From Spirodela intermedia (lineage: Eukaryota; Streptophyta; Magnoliopsida; Alismatales; Araceae): DNA of 64,000 nt. Shown here piece after piece: positions 25,008 to 38,386 of the stretch. Each line of letters starts with the position of its first letter. Positions within the stretch are counted from its first letter, which is position 1. Position numbers and translations under genes: made by a program. The DNA lies in the NCBI GenBank assembly GCA_902729315.2, contig LR746264.1:7099878-7163877 (forward strand), written 5' to 3'. Under the pieces are notes generated by a model. The model searched no databases. It saw nothing but the letters and a program-made list of their open reading frames with translations, and was not told the origin of the DNA.

Positions 25008-28000
25008 ATGGTGGCTCTCCGCGTTGTCGCAACGTTCGGTGCCCTAATCCTTCTGTCGGTGGGCCTCGTTGTTCTACCTCAGGGCGCTGCTGCCAACTCG
25101 GAGGGGGACGCCCTCTTCGCGCTCCGGAGCAGCCTCTCCGACCCCGATAAGGTGCTGCAGAGCTGGGATCAGACGTTAGTCAATCCATGCACCTGGTTCC
25201 ACATTACCTGCAACCAAGACAATCAAGTCACCCGTGTGTAAGACACCGCCTCCGTGGATCTCTTGATTCCTCGTTTTTACTAGTACTTGCACTTATAAAG
25301 GCACCCGGTTATCCCTTGTAGAAGTCGATAGGCTTTCTAATTTTTGTTCGCCTTATTTTTTGAATAACGAGCTAGTCTGTATCGTGTACTTTGATTCGAG
25401 GATTGATCTTGTTGCAATGTCATGTTAAAATGCACCGCTGTGCAAAATTTTCGAACTATTACTGTATTATTTTCGTCTCGGAAGATTGGACTCGTGAAAT
25501 GTCGGCATTTTTATATAATTTTTCCATGTTTTTCGATCAAATTGAAGTTTTTTCGATATCTACATATTTTGTGTGTTTACGAGCCATCAGCTTATCTTTC
25601 TATTTCTAATTGTTTAGACTCTCGTTGGATAATTGAAAGAAAAAATAATAAAAGGTTCTTCGATCTGCAGTGATTTAGGAAATTCCAACTTGTCTGGACA
25701 CTTGGTACCTGATCTTGGAAAGCTTGAACATCTTCAGTATCTGTAAGCCTATTCTCTTTTATCTTAGAATCTCCACTATAGATGTTTACCTTCTTATCAT
25801 GCATTAATTTTAATTTCGTCTCTTGTGGTTTGGAGAGATGCTTGCACAATGTGTTGACATTTAGTCGTCTCCTTTAGATTTTTTGGCCCTTATTATGTAT
25901 GGGAGTTGTCGAAGAAGTAAACATCACCAAAATAATTTTGCGTTATTTTTCAAACCTGTGTCTGTATCTTGACATCCCTGCCATTCCCAGTGAAACTATT
26001 GCAAGAGACTTCGGAGCAGATTATTTTATTTTATCTTATTTTTCTCTTGAAGAGAGGATTCATGGTATCATAGTTTACTGCAGTGTCTTATCATGCTTAG
26101 CAACATGATGCCAAAATCTTACAGAGTAGGAAAAATAAAAATTAAGTATTAGAGTCACTAATGTTTTACATTGTTTAATTTGACCCTCTGAAGTTGGCTT
26201 CTGCCTATTTTTAAGGTTGTTCTATGAAAAAGGTTACGCATAAAGTATGAGTTCCAGCCTTTATTCATGTTAGGATCTTATGATCAGAAGTCCGTCCGAG
26301 ATTTGAAGGGAATGTGATGTCGGTGACCACTAGGGTAGATGGGGCAATGATATAAGTGGGAACGGTGATAAGCGACCCTGCACTTCCCAGGACAAAAATA
26401 ATCTCATTTAGTTTGAGTCAGCTTCTTGTACAGACAACTTCTAGTCTCTTTTAGGCAATTTCTAGTCTCTTTTAGTTAAAGTCCTTGACAAACTCAAATG
26501 GAATCGGAAATAAATGATTTTAAGGGGCCAACATGTGAGTGCTAAGATTCAGGAACAACACGTTTCAAAAATTTCAGATTGGAATGATTAAAGTTTATAG
26601 AGAAAACGATGATAGTCTTACGTGCACATTTAGTCTTTTTTAATTTCGGATGGAGTTTATGGTTGCTTTGATTATAAAATGAATCCATGAAACGCATGCT
26701 ACATGGATGGCTGATCAAGTTCTTGTTCCTTTTTCACGAGAGTATTCTCAGTCTAAAACTTCCTCAGTTCATGGATTTACTCTCCAATGCTCGAATTTGA
26801 CTTCATGTGATCGTACCATCACACTTGTTCCATAGAAGGGTCTCATCACTTACTCCTTCAAAATTGGGGCTTTGCCTTGAAAATATGTCCAAGTTCCTCC
26901 TATCTCTTGAATAGAAGAAAGGAGACTGAAGAATAATATTTTTTGGAATTTTTGGAGATTGTGTAGTGTAAGGAGCTATGGGTATCTTTGAATGTGATGG
27001 TAAAGCTTTCTCACTGTTCACGCTGGATTACTTGTTTTCGGTTGAATCTTTTTCTGCATTTTTTTTAAATTATTTTATTTTATTGTTGTTTTTCCTTGGT
27101 GAATAAGGCTTGAGATTGAGTTTGCATACTAGTATTATTTCTTTTGCGATTCCTCATTTTATTTAAGGTTTTTATTGCTCGATATGAAAGGTAAGTGGCG
27201 TGTATCGTAGGGTTCCTCATGATTCCTTCTAGAGCCAGTCAATCTTGAGGAGTCAGTCTTTCTACAGAATCAATATACCTACTAATGTTGCATCAGGATC
27301 AATCAGTGATTAACTGAAGTAGTGTTATCGGTGTTGAAAGGCAGAGTATGGAAGAGCGTGGTGAGTTGTCAGTTTTCCTTTCTCATTCTCACATGGGAGG
27401 TGTAAATTTGATGGTTCTGTGAAAAGACTCAGATTGGATATCGAGGAAAATGATTGATTGTTTTGCTTCGGTCTGCTATGTTATAGGTCATATGAAAGTA
27501 AAGCAGTATGTAATTTGTTGAAAGATACAAGAAGTTCGCTGATATTAGAGAAAAGGCATTGGTAGCTATAGAGAACTAAACCGATCAAAGTACGCTAGTG
27601 GTAGGTGTTTACAGCTGATGCTTGATGTTAAAAGGCTGCAATCTTTCATATTTAGAGGATACAATTGTTGGTTCCAAATGGGATAGAATAAGTACCAAGA
27701 TGCTGGAGGGGTTTGTGTGTGTTGTCGTTCCTTTCCTTCAAATTAGATCACCCAATAAAAGAGGCGAAAGAAGAGAAGCACTGACAGCCTCACAGTGCTT
27801 GTGATTTTTTATTGGCTGGACACAATCGTCCATGCCGACTCTCCAGGCCAAAACTCTGATGAGTTATCACTTTTGCTCGTGGTTTCATCAAAACCTTTGC
27901 AGACCTAAAGTCAACAACAGTATGTGCCGACCAATGATGGTCTATATTGGAATCATTCCAAGAATGTGATACATAGGGGAAGCAGTTTTAGAGGTTTTTC

Positions 28001-30072
28001 CAGTTGAAATTGGCCATACGGCCCGACCATTCGGGATTTTGTAATCATCATTTCAATCTCAGAATCGAATTACGGTATTTACATTATGCTAAGAATTTTG
28101 GACAGATTATTTCCCCCCCCCTGCATAATTTGGACCTATGACAGATGGGTGTCCATCATTAGGTGCTATTGAGCTCAAAGAGAAGTCATCACACATGTGG
28201 AATGTTCCATTTTCAGTGTTTTTGTATGATTTTTGTTTTTGCCCATAATGTACAGGCTAACCTCAAGAATTTCAAAATTAACTGTTGCCTAAGTTTAACA
28301 TGACTAAGAGATAGTTTTGTGGAAGCAGACAGTTATAAGGTGTTTGATTCGAGAGTTCGTTTTAGGAGATACAGGTATCTCGATCAGTTTCGTTCAGCAT
28401 AAAAGGCATGTTGGTACCAAATTCGTTGTGAATTTTATTGGAAATCACATTACGCGATCACCAAGGTTAATCATATGTACCATAAGTTCAAGGCAGTTCT
28501 TTAGGTCTAAAGAAGGAGAGCATTGCATAGGACAGAAAAAAATGGAATGGTCTCTCTTTGTTTCTTGCTTTCTCATATCCTTGTTCTTTCCCATGTTTCT
28601 ACACTCCGAACCAGTTTTGTTTTTACCTGCTATTGCGTACTATGTTATTTGGAACATTAGATGAACAAGCAATATAAGAGAAACATTTATGGCTTCTATC
28701 TACACTTCTTCATCTATTTCCCTGATGTGGCTTCATGTTGTTTACCTTGTTTATTTTCTTGATCTTCAATCTTCATCCATGTTTTTCGGAGAACAAACTG
28801 AGGATACAGGATTCGCAAGGATTTAATTACCCGTATTATGCCTGTTTATTCCAATCAACAGCCAGCACTTTATCTTCTCTAGAAACAGGCATCAGAATAT
28901 TCCCTTTTTGATATATTTTTTTTCCCTGAAGGTTTTATACGCGTTCTATTCAAGAAACAATCTATTCTGTCATTTGTTTGTTGTTATTTGCTTGACTTGT
29001 TTAACAGACCTCAATGCTGCTCTTTTCCAAAACACCGCCCCCTTAAAAAAAAATGGCATGGTTGTCCTCCCATTTTACAGTTCGAAAGGAACAGCAGTTA
29101 TTAGTAGTCACTGGTTATGGATGTTGTGCATGTCATTCTTTTAAGTTGCAGATAGTGTCTATTTTTAGAAATCCTGTGCACCATAGGCCTTATGTCCTTA
29201 TTCTTCTGGATCTTGTTGATAATTTATTCCCTGGGCGTTGCCTTCAAATTATTCTCTTCAATTTTAATTTTCTAGATTTTTTCGTGCAGGGAACTTTATA
29301 AAAACAATATTCAAGGGCCAATTCCATCTGAGTTGGGAAATTTGAAGAGCCTTATTAGCTTGGACCTGTATAACAACAATATTTCCGGCATTATTCCTCA
29401 ATCGCTGGGCAATATAAAATCTTTGGTTTTCCTGTAAGTTTACTTCTTTTTCTTTTTGTCTCTTATCGATCTTAAACGCTGCTGTTAATATGTTTAGAAT
29501 TCACATCAGAGTTAAGAAATTTACCTTCTATATAGCCCGAGTGATTGATTATAGATGCTCAGCAAGGTAGTAAATCTATGACCGCACATCGTTCCTTTTA
29601 AATGCTCGGTCAATTCTGATGGGTTTCTCCATCTCTCTAGACGGCTCAATGATAACAAGCTCACTGGGAGGATACCGAGGGAGCTCACCAAGATTTCGAG
29701 CCTCAAAGTTGTGTAAGTGGGAGGGGTTCGATTTTTCTGTGATTTCCTTATCCTTTCTAATAATTGTTTTGCACTTTTGACGCTACATTCGTGTACGGGT
29801 TTGCCAGAGACGTCTCAAATAATAATCTCTGTGGAACTATCCCCACTTCTGGACCCTTCCAGCACATACCCCTGAGCAAGTAAGTCTCTCTCTCGCTCTC
29901 TCTCTCTCTCCCTCTTCAGTGATTTTAATGTCCGAAAAATGATTCTCAGTACCTCCACTTCGGATTTTCATCAATAACTGCCATGTCTCCACCAAGATGA
30001 GCCCCGGATATTGATAGCCTCCTACCCCTCCCTGAAAACTTAAAAAGCCCATTTTTATTGTTCCATGAGTTG

Positions 30073-30108
<36 letters not shown>

Positions 30109-30334
30109 TCTCTGTGTTCCTGTGCAAAGGTTTCAAAGGGGTCGAAGGCCATTCATCCGCACCTGCTGATTTGATTCATCGGCCCCTGCCAAAAAGTTTC
30201 ATTTTTGGCATGCATACGGAGGTGAAAACCCTACAGATTTCTGATCATCCTTTCTTGGTTGCAGCTTCGAGAACAACCCCCGTCTGGAAGGCCCCGAGTT
30301 AGAGGGCCTGGCGGTCTACGACACAAACTGCTGA
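25008..30334 (+). CDS. Secreted leucine-rich repeat protein, SERK-ectodomain-like (no kinase)
   Basis: Six exons: 25008-25237, 25671-25742, 29290-29433, 29641-29712, 29808-29879, 30265-30334, giving 219 residues. Seen: hydrophobic signal peptide [24 protein letters not shown] domain with [16 protein letters not shown] and [11 protein letters not shown]; four to five plant-type LRRs each ending in an L-x-x-L unit (for example [51 protein letters not shown]); short tail ending VYDTNC with no membrane span or kinase. The 72/144-bp phase-2 exons, one or two LRRs each, are the SERK gene pattern. It matches the LRR1-type apoplastic proteins (At5g21090/At3g43740 family) reported in defence contexts. 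Intron 2 is 3.5 kb. It ends 306 bp before the next start on the same strand. Confidence 0.93.
25743..29289 (+). other. Large intron 2 of the LRR gene
   Basis: 3547-bp intron, more than half of the gene. It is AT-rich and stop-dense. It contains a tandem pair of the 14-mer CTAGTCTCTTTTAG near 26440-26478. No transposase, reverse transcriptase or nested gene is recognisable. An old insertion could explain the size, but I see no element ends. Confidence 0.6.
30073..30114. repeat. (CT)n in last intron of LRR gene
   Basis: Pure to slightly interrupted CT repeat inside the fifth intron. A shorter tract lies at 29884-29911 just after the preceding donor. Confidence 0.85.
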
Positions 30335-30640
30335 ACTGGAAGCGCCTCCCGGGGGATCCTATATCATTTAGGTTGTGAAAGTGACGATGATGATGTAAAT
30401 CTATTCCATATGACTGCCAGAGAGAAGTCCCTCTCGGTTTGATTATGTAGATATGTGTCGGGGTGGATGGATCCCTTCATCTTGACGAGGAGCTCGCCAG
30501 CCATAAGGCTGCTCTCAACCCCTTATGCAGACTGTTTACAGACGGTTTTGCGATTATCTTTGCTTGTATTTTATATGCCCTTCCTCCCTATCTCTCTCTC
30601 GCTATCTCTGGCTGGGTGGCTGTTGCCGTGGCGAGGGAGA

Positions 30641-33600
30641 ATGATGAGGGGAGCGATAGCGAAGCTAGGATGGGCGAGGGCCTGCGGCGGTGGGGCAAGA
30701 AGGTGGGGCGGATGCGTGCCGCGGCACGAGGGGGTGGCGAAGGAGACGGCGGACGCGGTGGTGATCGGCGCCGGCGTCGTGGGGATCGCCGTGGCGAGGG
30801 AGCTGGCCCTGAAAGGGCGGGACGTGCTGGTGCTCGAGTCCGCTCCCACATTCGGCACCGGGACCAGCTCCCGCAACAGTGAGGTCGTCCACGCCGGTAT
30901 TTACTACCCCCGCGACTCTCTCAAGGTGAGAAACCCTTCAGCCGCCGATCCCGCCGGAGTAGAAAAACAGGAGCCGTAGGAGTAGATAACCATTTTTCTT
31001 CTTTTCTCGGTCGTTCGGCGCCCGACTGGCTCGTTCTAAGAAAAAATTCGGCGGAAGAACTACCAATGAGTGGGGAGCTTGAAACATTCCGTATCAAGGA
31101 CGATCGATTTGCGAGAATCATCGGATTTTCGGAAAATAAAAGCATGATAACGCTCGCCCACGTTGAGCCATGAAATCTGTGATGCAGATTGCGTTCGGAT
31201 CATTCCGTAGTCTGTGTTCCCTAGTTCTATTTGCATCCCTATATTTGATACCAGGGAATGAAAAAGTAAACGGAATTTTTTTCCTCCACCGACGAAGATT
31301 ACCCATCTTCATCTCCCAGATCCCTGTTCTTCTTAAAAAACGTCTCAGCTGGCTGATCCTTGAAATCTTCGTTGAGTTTCTGAATCGAGCTGCTTCTCTC
31401 GTATGAACATATTTGGGGCGGGGGAGGGCAGAAAATTGAAGCAATTTTTTAAAAAATAATCTGACGACTCTTTAGCTTCTTCAGAGATTCCTGTGATTAG
31501 ATTAAAGTTTCCTTCAAATGCTTTAACTTTGTTCATAAATCATCCTTTTTCTCTGTGAATAATTGGATCTGATATTACCATGTATGAAGAGAATATGGTC
31601 ATCACTGGCCATCGCCAGACCAAAGAAGACCATCCTTTTTAGGTAATAAGCTACTTCTGAACATTATTTACGGTTTGAAAGACTGGAAGTTTCGGGGACA
31701 AATTCATCAGCCCATTTTATGCGCTGATGATCGTGCCTATTCCGTCTCCTCTTCCTTGATCACTTCGCACCTATGCATACAAGTGGTGATTTTTTTTTAA
31801 TTTATGAGGGTTGAGAAAGCCGGAGAAAACGCAGAAAACACATCCATGGATTCTAATGTATTTATTTAACATGATCTGTTGTACCAGCGTGAATCATGAT
31901 CTTCTCAATAATTTTTTTCTCAGGCAAAACTTTGCGTTAGGGGTCGGGAATTGCTCTACAGGTATTGCTCCGACCGGGAGATTCCTCATAGTCAGATCGG
32001 CAAGCTCATCGTTGCCACTGGGGCTGCAGAGATCCCAAATCTAGAATATCTCTTGAGACGAGGAGCAGAGAATGGTGTGGAGGGCTTGAGAATACTAGAG
32101 GGCTCAGAAGCCATGCGCTTGGAGCCTGAACTGCTATGCGTTAAAGCCTTGCTGTCAACTTGCTCTGGCATTGTGGATTCTCATTCTCTGATGGTCGCCT
32201 TGTTGGTAACTCTCTTAACTTCAAAAATCATCGTTCTGCAATGTTCTGATCCTTTTTGTATCATCCATGTATAACGCAGCTTTTAGCTTGTTTCTTGTTT
32301 ATATGGATCTGGATGGTCCCTTTGATTTTATAGGTCTGCATAATGGAATAAAACATTAATGGGATTTAATCTGCGTTTAACTGTGAAAATTAGAACATGA
32401 TTTTTTTATTAAAGTATTTTAGATGTTAAAGTATTTTTATTAAACTAGAGGAGAAAAGAGGAGAATGGTAAAATCCCATCTAAGGTCCACTCGTTTGGTC
32501 AATGGTGGAATTATAATTCTTTTTTTTTTCTTAAATTATTTTATATGTTAAAATGTTATGCTAGAGGAGAACATAGGAGAATAGTAAATCACATCTAAGG
32601 TCAACGCGCTTAGTTAATGCCCCCTTAACCATCACTTGACTTAGTCTGCTTGAGTTACTGACACCAAGACGAGTAGACCCATCTTTATATTAGCCCATCC
32701 ATCTCAAAATCGATTGACAATGAATGAATTATACCATCTTTACGATCATAAGCCTATAAGTCATAGCTTTTCTATGTTGCACATCGTCTTAGATTTTTTC
32801 CATGTGACTAGGATATTCTAAAAAAAGGCCTAAATAGGCAATATCATCGCCTTTCAGCTGAACAATAACTCTTAATGCCATGCTAGAGTTATTGGGTCAT
32901 ACAACTCAAAACCAGTTGACCGAGAATTCTGGACTAAGCCCATCTTTATGATCATAGTTTTATCTCTATAATAATTCATACGGTACGATTCTTAACAGAG
33001 TTCTTTGCGGGATTTGATCTGTTGAATGGCTAGTCATGGACCTCTTGCATCTGATAAAGGTATTCTTAAAAAAATGTTACTATATATAATAATGCCGTCT
33101 CTCAGCTATGTTCTTACTTTTTCTTGCTGTGATATTGCTGTTATGCCGGACTCTGATTATGCAATGTGGACTCAGGGGGAAGCTGAGTGCCACCGAACAA
33201 CAGTATCTTTCAACACTACTATCATAGGAGGCCATGTTGAAGATGGACGCCTTCATCTGCATATTTCTGAAACCAGAGATGTTGAGAGGGGGCTTGCTGA
33301 TTCCCCTCTGACACCCGAACTTGTGGTGACTCCCAAGCTTACTATCAATGCTGCTGGGCTTGGTGCCGTCTCTTTGGCAAAAAGATTCCGTGGGTTACCC
33401 CCTGGAGTCACTCCACCCTCATATTATGCTCGGGGGTGCTACTTCACCTTGAGTGAGACCAAGGTTCCTCCTTTCAACCACTTGATCTATCCTATCCCAG
33501 AGAGTGGCGGCCTCGGGGTCCATGTCACCATAGATTTAGGCGGGCATGTCAAGTTTGGGCCAGACGTAGAATGGATTGATTCTCCAGACGAAACGTCAAT

Positions 33601-34917
33601 CTTACTCAACAGGTATATGACTACAGCATTCAAGAGAAAAACTCTCAGTTTGTGCCCCTGGGTTTTTTTATGATCGAATTTCTCAAAGTGTTAATTTTCA
33701 GTTTGATTTTTTTTTCAACTAATATCCTTTATTGCATATTTATATTTAGAAATGTGAAAATGGCTGTGAATACGTAATCAGTTTTATGAATATATTCATG
33801 GTTCTGGCTTGGGAAGCTCTCAGTTCAAGTGTGCCTGGACATTTTTTAATGTTCGATGTTTAATTTGTTTAATTTTTCTTGTAACCCAAGTGCTTGAGTT
33901 TGTACTTTTTCTAGAAATATGAAAATGGGTATATATAATCATATATATATTTTTTTGTGGTTTCTTGCAAAAACTCAGTTCAAGTAAACTTTTTCAATGG
34001 CCTACTTTTTCAGTATAATTTATTTTGGATCCAATGTGCTTGGTTTGATATTGTAGAAAAATGAGACTGATTGTATATATATATACAAAACTTTTATGAA
34101 TTCATTCGTGGTTCTTACGTAATAAAGATTGCAGAATTTCTGACAGACCAGCATCTTGATGCTGTTCATGATTCTAGTGTTCTGTACTATTAACTTTCAT
34201 CCAAGTCAAGTTGTGTTGACCTCATGTGTTCTTCAGGTTTGACTACTCAGTTGAACCCAGTCGTTCGGACAGATTCTACTCTGAAATAAAAAAATACTAC
34301 CCAAATCTCAAGGACGGATCTCTGGAGCCCGGATACGCTGGCATCCGAATCAAGCTTTCTGGCCCTGGGGATCCTCCCGCTGACTTTCTAATTCAGGTAA
34401 CTTTTCTGGAAAAAATTTCATACTGTTCTCAGTTGATTAAGTAAAAATTAATTGATAATGCCACGATTGGTCATCCTGTAGTGAAAGGATCTTTATGATT
34501 TTTTAGTCTCTGAAATTGTGAGGAATCCCTTCATACGTAGAAATGCCGAACGTGACATAAACTTGATCATAATATCTTCCTTATTTATTTCGTAAAAAAG
34601 TCTAGAAAAATTAGATCCCAACCCATACTTCCACGAATCTTGGAGCTGCACCTACGTGGAGAAAAACTTTGACCGGGCTCTGAGCCCACCTTGTCCGTTG
34701 ACGAACGACCCTCCTCTTAATTCCAATTCGGAGAATTCATTGCATAAGTTGTTCTTGTTCGTGAGCTGATGCTTCCCTTTACTTGAAAAAAAAAAAAAAA
34801 CAGGGCGAGGAGACTCACGGGCTACCTGGGCTGGTGAATCTGTTCGGCTTCGAGTCACCTGGTCTAACATCGAGTTTGGCGATTGCAGAGTACGTTGCAT
34901 CACAATATTCTAAGTGA
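30641..34917 (+). CDS. L2HGDH: L-2-hydroxyglutarate dehydrogenase, mitochondrial
   Basis: FAD enzyme that oxidises L-2-hydroxyglutarate to 2-oxoglutarate in mitochondria. Five exons: 30641-30925, 31924-32205, 33176-33612, 34237-34396, 34804-34917, giving 425 residues. Seen: Arg-rich presequence after [16 protein letters not shown]-binding VVIGAGVVG (GxGxxG, about residues 43-48); [73 protein letters not shown]; and the end [19 protein letters not shown], the conserved C-terminal flavin-site region. In-frame upstream ATGs exist at 30467 and 30575; I chose 30641 because the sequence from there looks like a mitochondrial presequence. The exon 1 region is GC-rich and later exons less so. Convergent with RNC1. 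Confidence 0.94.
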
Positions 34918-35386
34918 TCACATTCACGATGGTTGGGAATCCCTTGTGAGAGATTGGAGGAGAGATTCCTACGCCCGGTAAAAAAGAGATTTTTGGTTTG
35001 AGCATTCCAAAGGACTATCTTGTTTCAGATTACCGATCTTCTGTCAGTAGCCAGGAAGAGGATGATCAGCGCTTTCATATCTCACAGATCGCTGTGTTCC
35101 GGGGACGGTGTTCGAGAGAATGCCGCAAATGGGATACTCAAGAACGGAGAACACTCGGGTTAATTGAAAGAGGATGAGAGACGGGTTTCACTTCTGCCCC
35201 GCACGAGATTTGCAGGCGAGCTGGATTGCCACCCAGTAGGCGCAAGAAGGCGATTTGAATCCGCCGTCCCTGAAGAGTAGAGAGAGAGAGAGGAGCCGCG
35301 CGAAGGAAGGGAGCCTCAACAGGCGGGGGAACCGACCAAGAATATGGAGGACAGGCAAGAATGAGGGTCCTGTACATGCCGGGGGA
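34918..35386. other. Convergent spacer between L2HGDH and RNC1
   Basis: 469 bp holding both 3' ends. A short GA tract sits at 35280-35293. Nothing else is supported. Confidence 0.6.
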
Positions 35387-36738
35387 TCACACCGGCTTCG
35401 GCTGGATCTGCTCAAAGTCGAACACCTCGAACATCAGCCGCCGCACGTCGGGCTTCCCGTAGATGGCGTACGACAGCCCGTGGATCGCCTGCTGGACGGC
35501 GGTCGTGGCCGGGTTCCTCAGCCGCCGGTTGTGCTCGTAGGAGTCCTGCACGGGCTCCCCGTAGATAATGAACTTGTGGAGATGCTTGTCCCTCAGATAG
35601 CGCCCGCAGAACTTGTTCAGCAGCATGCGGCGGTGCTTCTGCTGCAGCCACAGGCCCGGCGCGTCCAAATGCTTCATGAGCAGCCTCTCCGCCATCACCA
35701 GATCCTGGAGAGAAGCAAGCACCATGCAGATCTTGGTCGGTTTCAATCAGAATAAATAGGGGAAGAAACTATGGGGAAGAAGGGCTACCTGGATCTTCTG
35801 GCCCAGATATTCTAGCCGTTCCAAGCAAAAGCGGGGGTGCTCGAACTTGTACTTGGACGGGTGAAGAAAGCAGAGCTGCCATTCAAGGAAAATAAGCATG
35901 AAAAATCGATATTTTCTTACTGAAATAGCAAGTTCAACGAAGACGAAGGTGTTTACTTCGTGAATAATAAAAAAAACAACGCCGGGTTCGTAACCCAGTT
36001 CCCAAAATCTTCTTCTCCGCAAGGAAAACTGCCCTCATCAAACCCAACCACCACCAAAATCCTCGTGAAGGTGAAGACGCAACCCACTAAAATCTTCCAG
36101 TTTTCCCAACTCACAGCTTACCATCTACCTGATCTCCCATTCCAAGAAACACTGACACATTCAGAGAGAGAGAGAGAGAGAGAACCTGAAGTCCGAGACC
36201 CAGTTCGATATTCCGGGCTTCGGTGATCTCTGGGATTCTGTCGTTCATCGGCAGCGGATAGCCCAGCGCTTGCATGACCCGGGGCCTGCACTCAAAATCC
36301 CAGATGTTCCCCCGGAAACGGTGCATCCCCGGGGGAACGCAGGCCCTGAAGAGCCTCGGGTGCGCGAAGAGAGCATCTTGGGGAGGCTGTAAAGGAGCAA
36401 TTGGATCTCAATGTTGAAAGATAGAATACGACGAAAGTTGAGAGCTCATGAACTGAGCTTCAATGGGCGGAAGGGAGGCTTCTTGCCTTGTAGGCTGCGA
36501 CGTCCTGCCAGCTGAGCTTTCTGTCCTCAAATTCGACGGAGACATGGTCTACGTCTTCCAGTTGTCGCCTCAGCTTGGGCTGGCAGCTCTCGTCCTCTGG
36601 GTCCATTCCGAACACTTCAAAGAGGACCCGGTAGACCTCCGGCACCCCGAAACATAGATAGATTGCTCCAAATAGTGCCCAAAACACAGACCTGAAGAAA
36701 CAACCAAGAAGATATAGCAGACAGACGTGGAGAATAGC

Positions 36739-36773
<35 letters not shown>

Positions 36774-38035
36774 TATAGATATATATATGCATGCAAGAGG
36801 GTAGTACGCCAGAAAGGTAAGCTGGATTCGCTGCTTTAGGAGAAAAAAAGAAGAAATGGTGGAGATGCCATCGAGCCTGACATTTTCGGATGATTTTCTA
36901 AAGAACATCTGGAAAACAATCCCATAAAGGCAAAATAGCATAAGTTGAGGGAAACTTGATAACCCGTATTGGAATTGGCGAACCCAGTAGTGTTTATGGA
37001 CGACAAATAGGAAAAAAAAGGTGCACTCTGGAACTGGTCTGAGGAATCAAGTTTTTTTCTTGCTCCTACAATTTTCTTTTTCTCTATCAAATGCATCGCA
37101 GGGAATCTCTCACAGTGAGCTCGGATGGATGACTTCAAAGGGAAAGCATCTGCTTAGAGGCATGGTAGAAGATTCGCAGACAAATTTCTGATGAATAAAA
37201 TGCAGAAAAAAGGGGGAAATTTTCAGTTAGAAAGGAGGGCTCACTTCACGGGGGGCTCTCTGTCCTTTCGGATCATTCTGTCCATATCTTCGAAGGGGAA
37301 GACCAGGTTCTGCAAGCTCGCTGCCTTAATCCACTTGGGCAAGAACCTCTTCCCAATCATTGAAAAGACCCTCTCCCTCATTGGCGCCGGGGACTCCCTC
37401 GGATATTTTTGCAGGAAAAACTCCGCAAATGCCAGTTCGAGCACGTATTGCCCCAAGAAGCAGAGCCGCGAGTGCCCGTTTCTGACGTGCCTCGCGTTGG
37501 TCCTCTCGCACGAAGGGTGCTGGAAAGCCAGGTAGAGCAAGGTGTCGAATTGCTTCGCTGGGTTATCGTCCCCGAGCTCCTCAGTGGGCTCTAATGGGTA
37601 ACCCAGAGCTTGCTTCGCCTCTAGAAGATACTCTTCTATCCATGTTCTATCCGCATTATTCAACCGGGAGGAGGGCAAGCAAGAACTCAGAAGAGGAAAG
37701 GACTTCAGAGACAGCTGGGGGCTTTTCAGGAACCTATCGATCAATTTGGCATCGTCCATCGGAGGTTTCAGGATGAATCTCTTGGGAGGGACCCTCTTCT
37801 TCGGGAAGGCGGCCTTCTTACGCTCGGCGAGCTCCTTGAGGAGCCTCTGGGGGCTGTTCTGGGGTGTCTCCTGGTTGACGGCGACGGCATGTACTGGGGT
37901 TCTCTGTAAGGTGGTTTGCACGGATTTGGAAGACCTGAGGCGACTCCTGACGGGAAATGGGCTGAGAGAGGAGGAGAAGGAAAGCTCGGGCATGGGACTA
38001 GGCAGCAGGTTCCTGGCGAGGGAAGAGGCCTCCAT
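35387..38035 (-). CDS. RNC1: RNC1: chloroplast RNase III-like group II intron splicing factor
   Basis: RNC1 binds chloroplast introns and promotes splicing in maize without cleaving RNA. Five exons in coding order: 37245-38035, 36487-36691, 36186-36386, 35789-35875, 35387-35704, 533 residues. Seen: plastid transit-like N-terminus MEASSLARNLLPSP; two RNase III folds. The signature NERLEFLGD appears as HSRLCFLGQ in the first and LERLEYLGQ in the second, so the catalytic Asp is Gln in both. Other conserved stretches are FLQKYPRESPAPMRERVF, FWALFGAIYL and HGLSYAIYGKPDVRRLMFE. ATG 38035 is the first true ATG; eight more in-frame codons upstream lack one. The intron after exon 2 starts with GC (AAG|GCAAGA), a GC-AG intron. 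Shares a 351-bp divergent upstream region with the cupin gene. Confidence 0.95.
36742..36789. repeat. (TA)n microsatellite in RNC1 intron 1
   Basis: About 14 uninterrupted TA units (36742-36770), then GATATA variants. Self-complementary, likely polymorphic. Confidence 0.9.
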
Positions 38036-38386
38036 TCCTGCGGCAACAGAGGAACCCAAGCTCTCCGAAGAAGAATTCGACGGCTCGCCGTGGGGCTTCC
38101 GCCCTCACGAATCGAGCTGGTTTCGCAGGGTTTTGGGTTCCTGCAGAGGAAAACAATCCCCCGGGAGGATAAGACGAGCGTTGGGGAAGAAGACGCCTAG
38201 ATGTAGATATTCAACCTCAACGATGGAATCCACGCCGTTGATTCTACATCTGCTGGATGACAAAAGCCATAGACATTTTGAGTATATATAAAATTTAATT
38301 CTTAATCAGGTATCAAATATAAGAGCATCGTCTGAGATCTAAATGAAGTCCAGTCCAGTTCCGGCGTTTACCCTCGGTCAATCCGC
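38036..38386. promoter_or_regulatory. Compact divergent promoter, RNC1 / cupin gene
   Basis: 351 bp between two divergent start codons. TATATATAAA at 38283-38292 is a good TATA box for the plus-strand cupin gene, about 95 bp before its ATG. No clear TATA is seen for RNC1, as is common for plastid housekeeping genes. Confidence 0.6.

Noticed and set aside
35255-35755. 166-codon plus-strand open frame
   Set aside because: Antisense to the last RNC1 exon.
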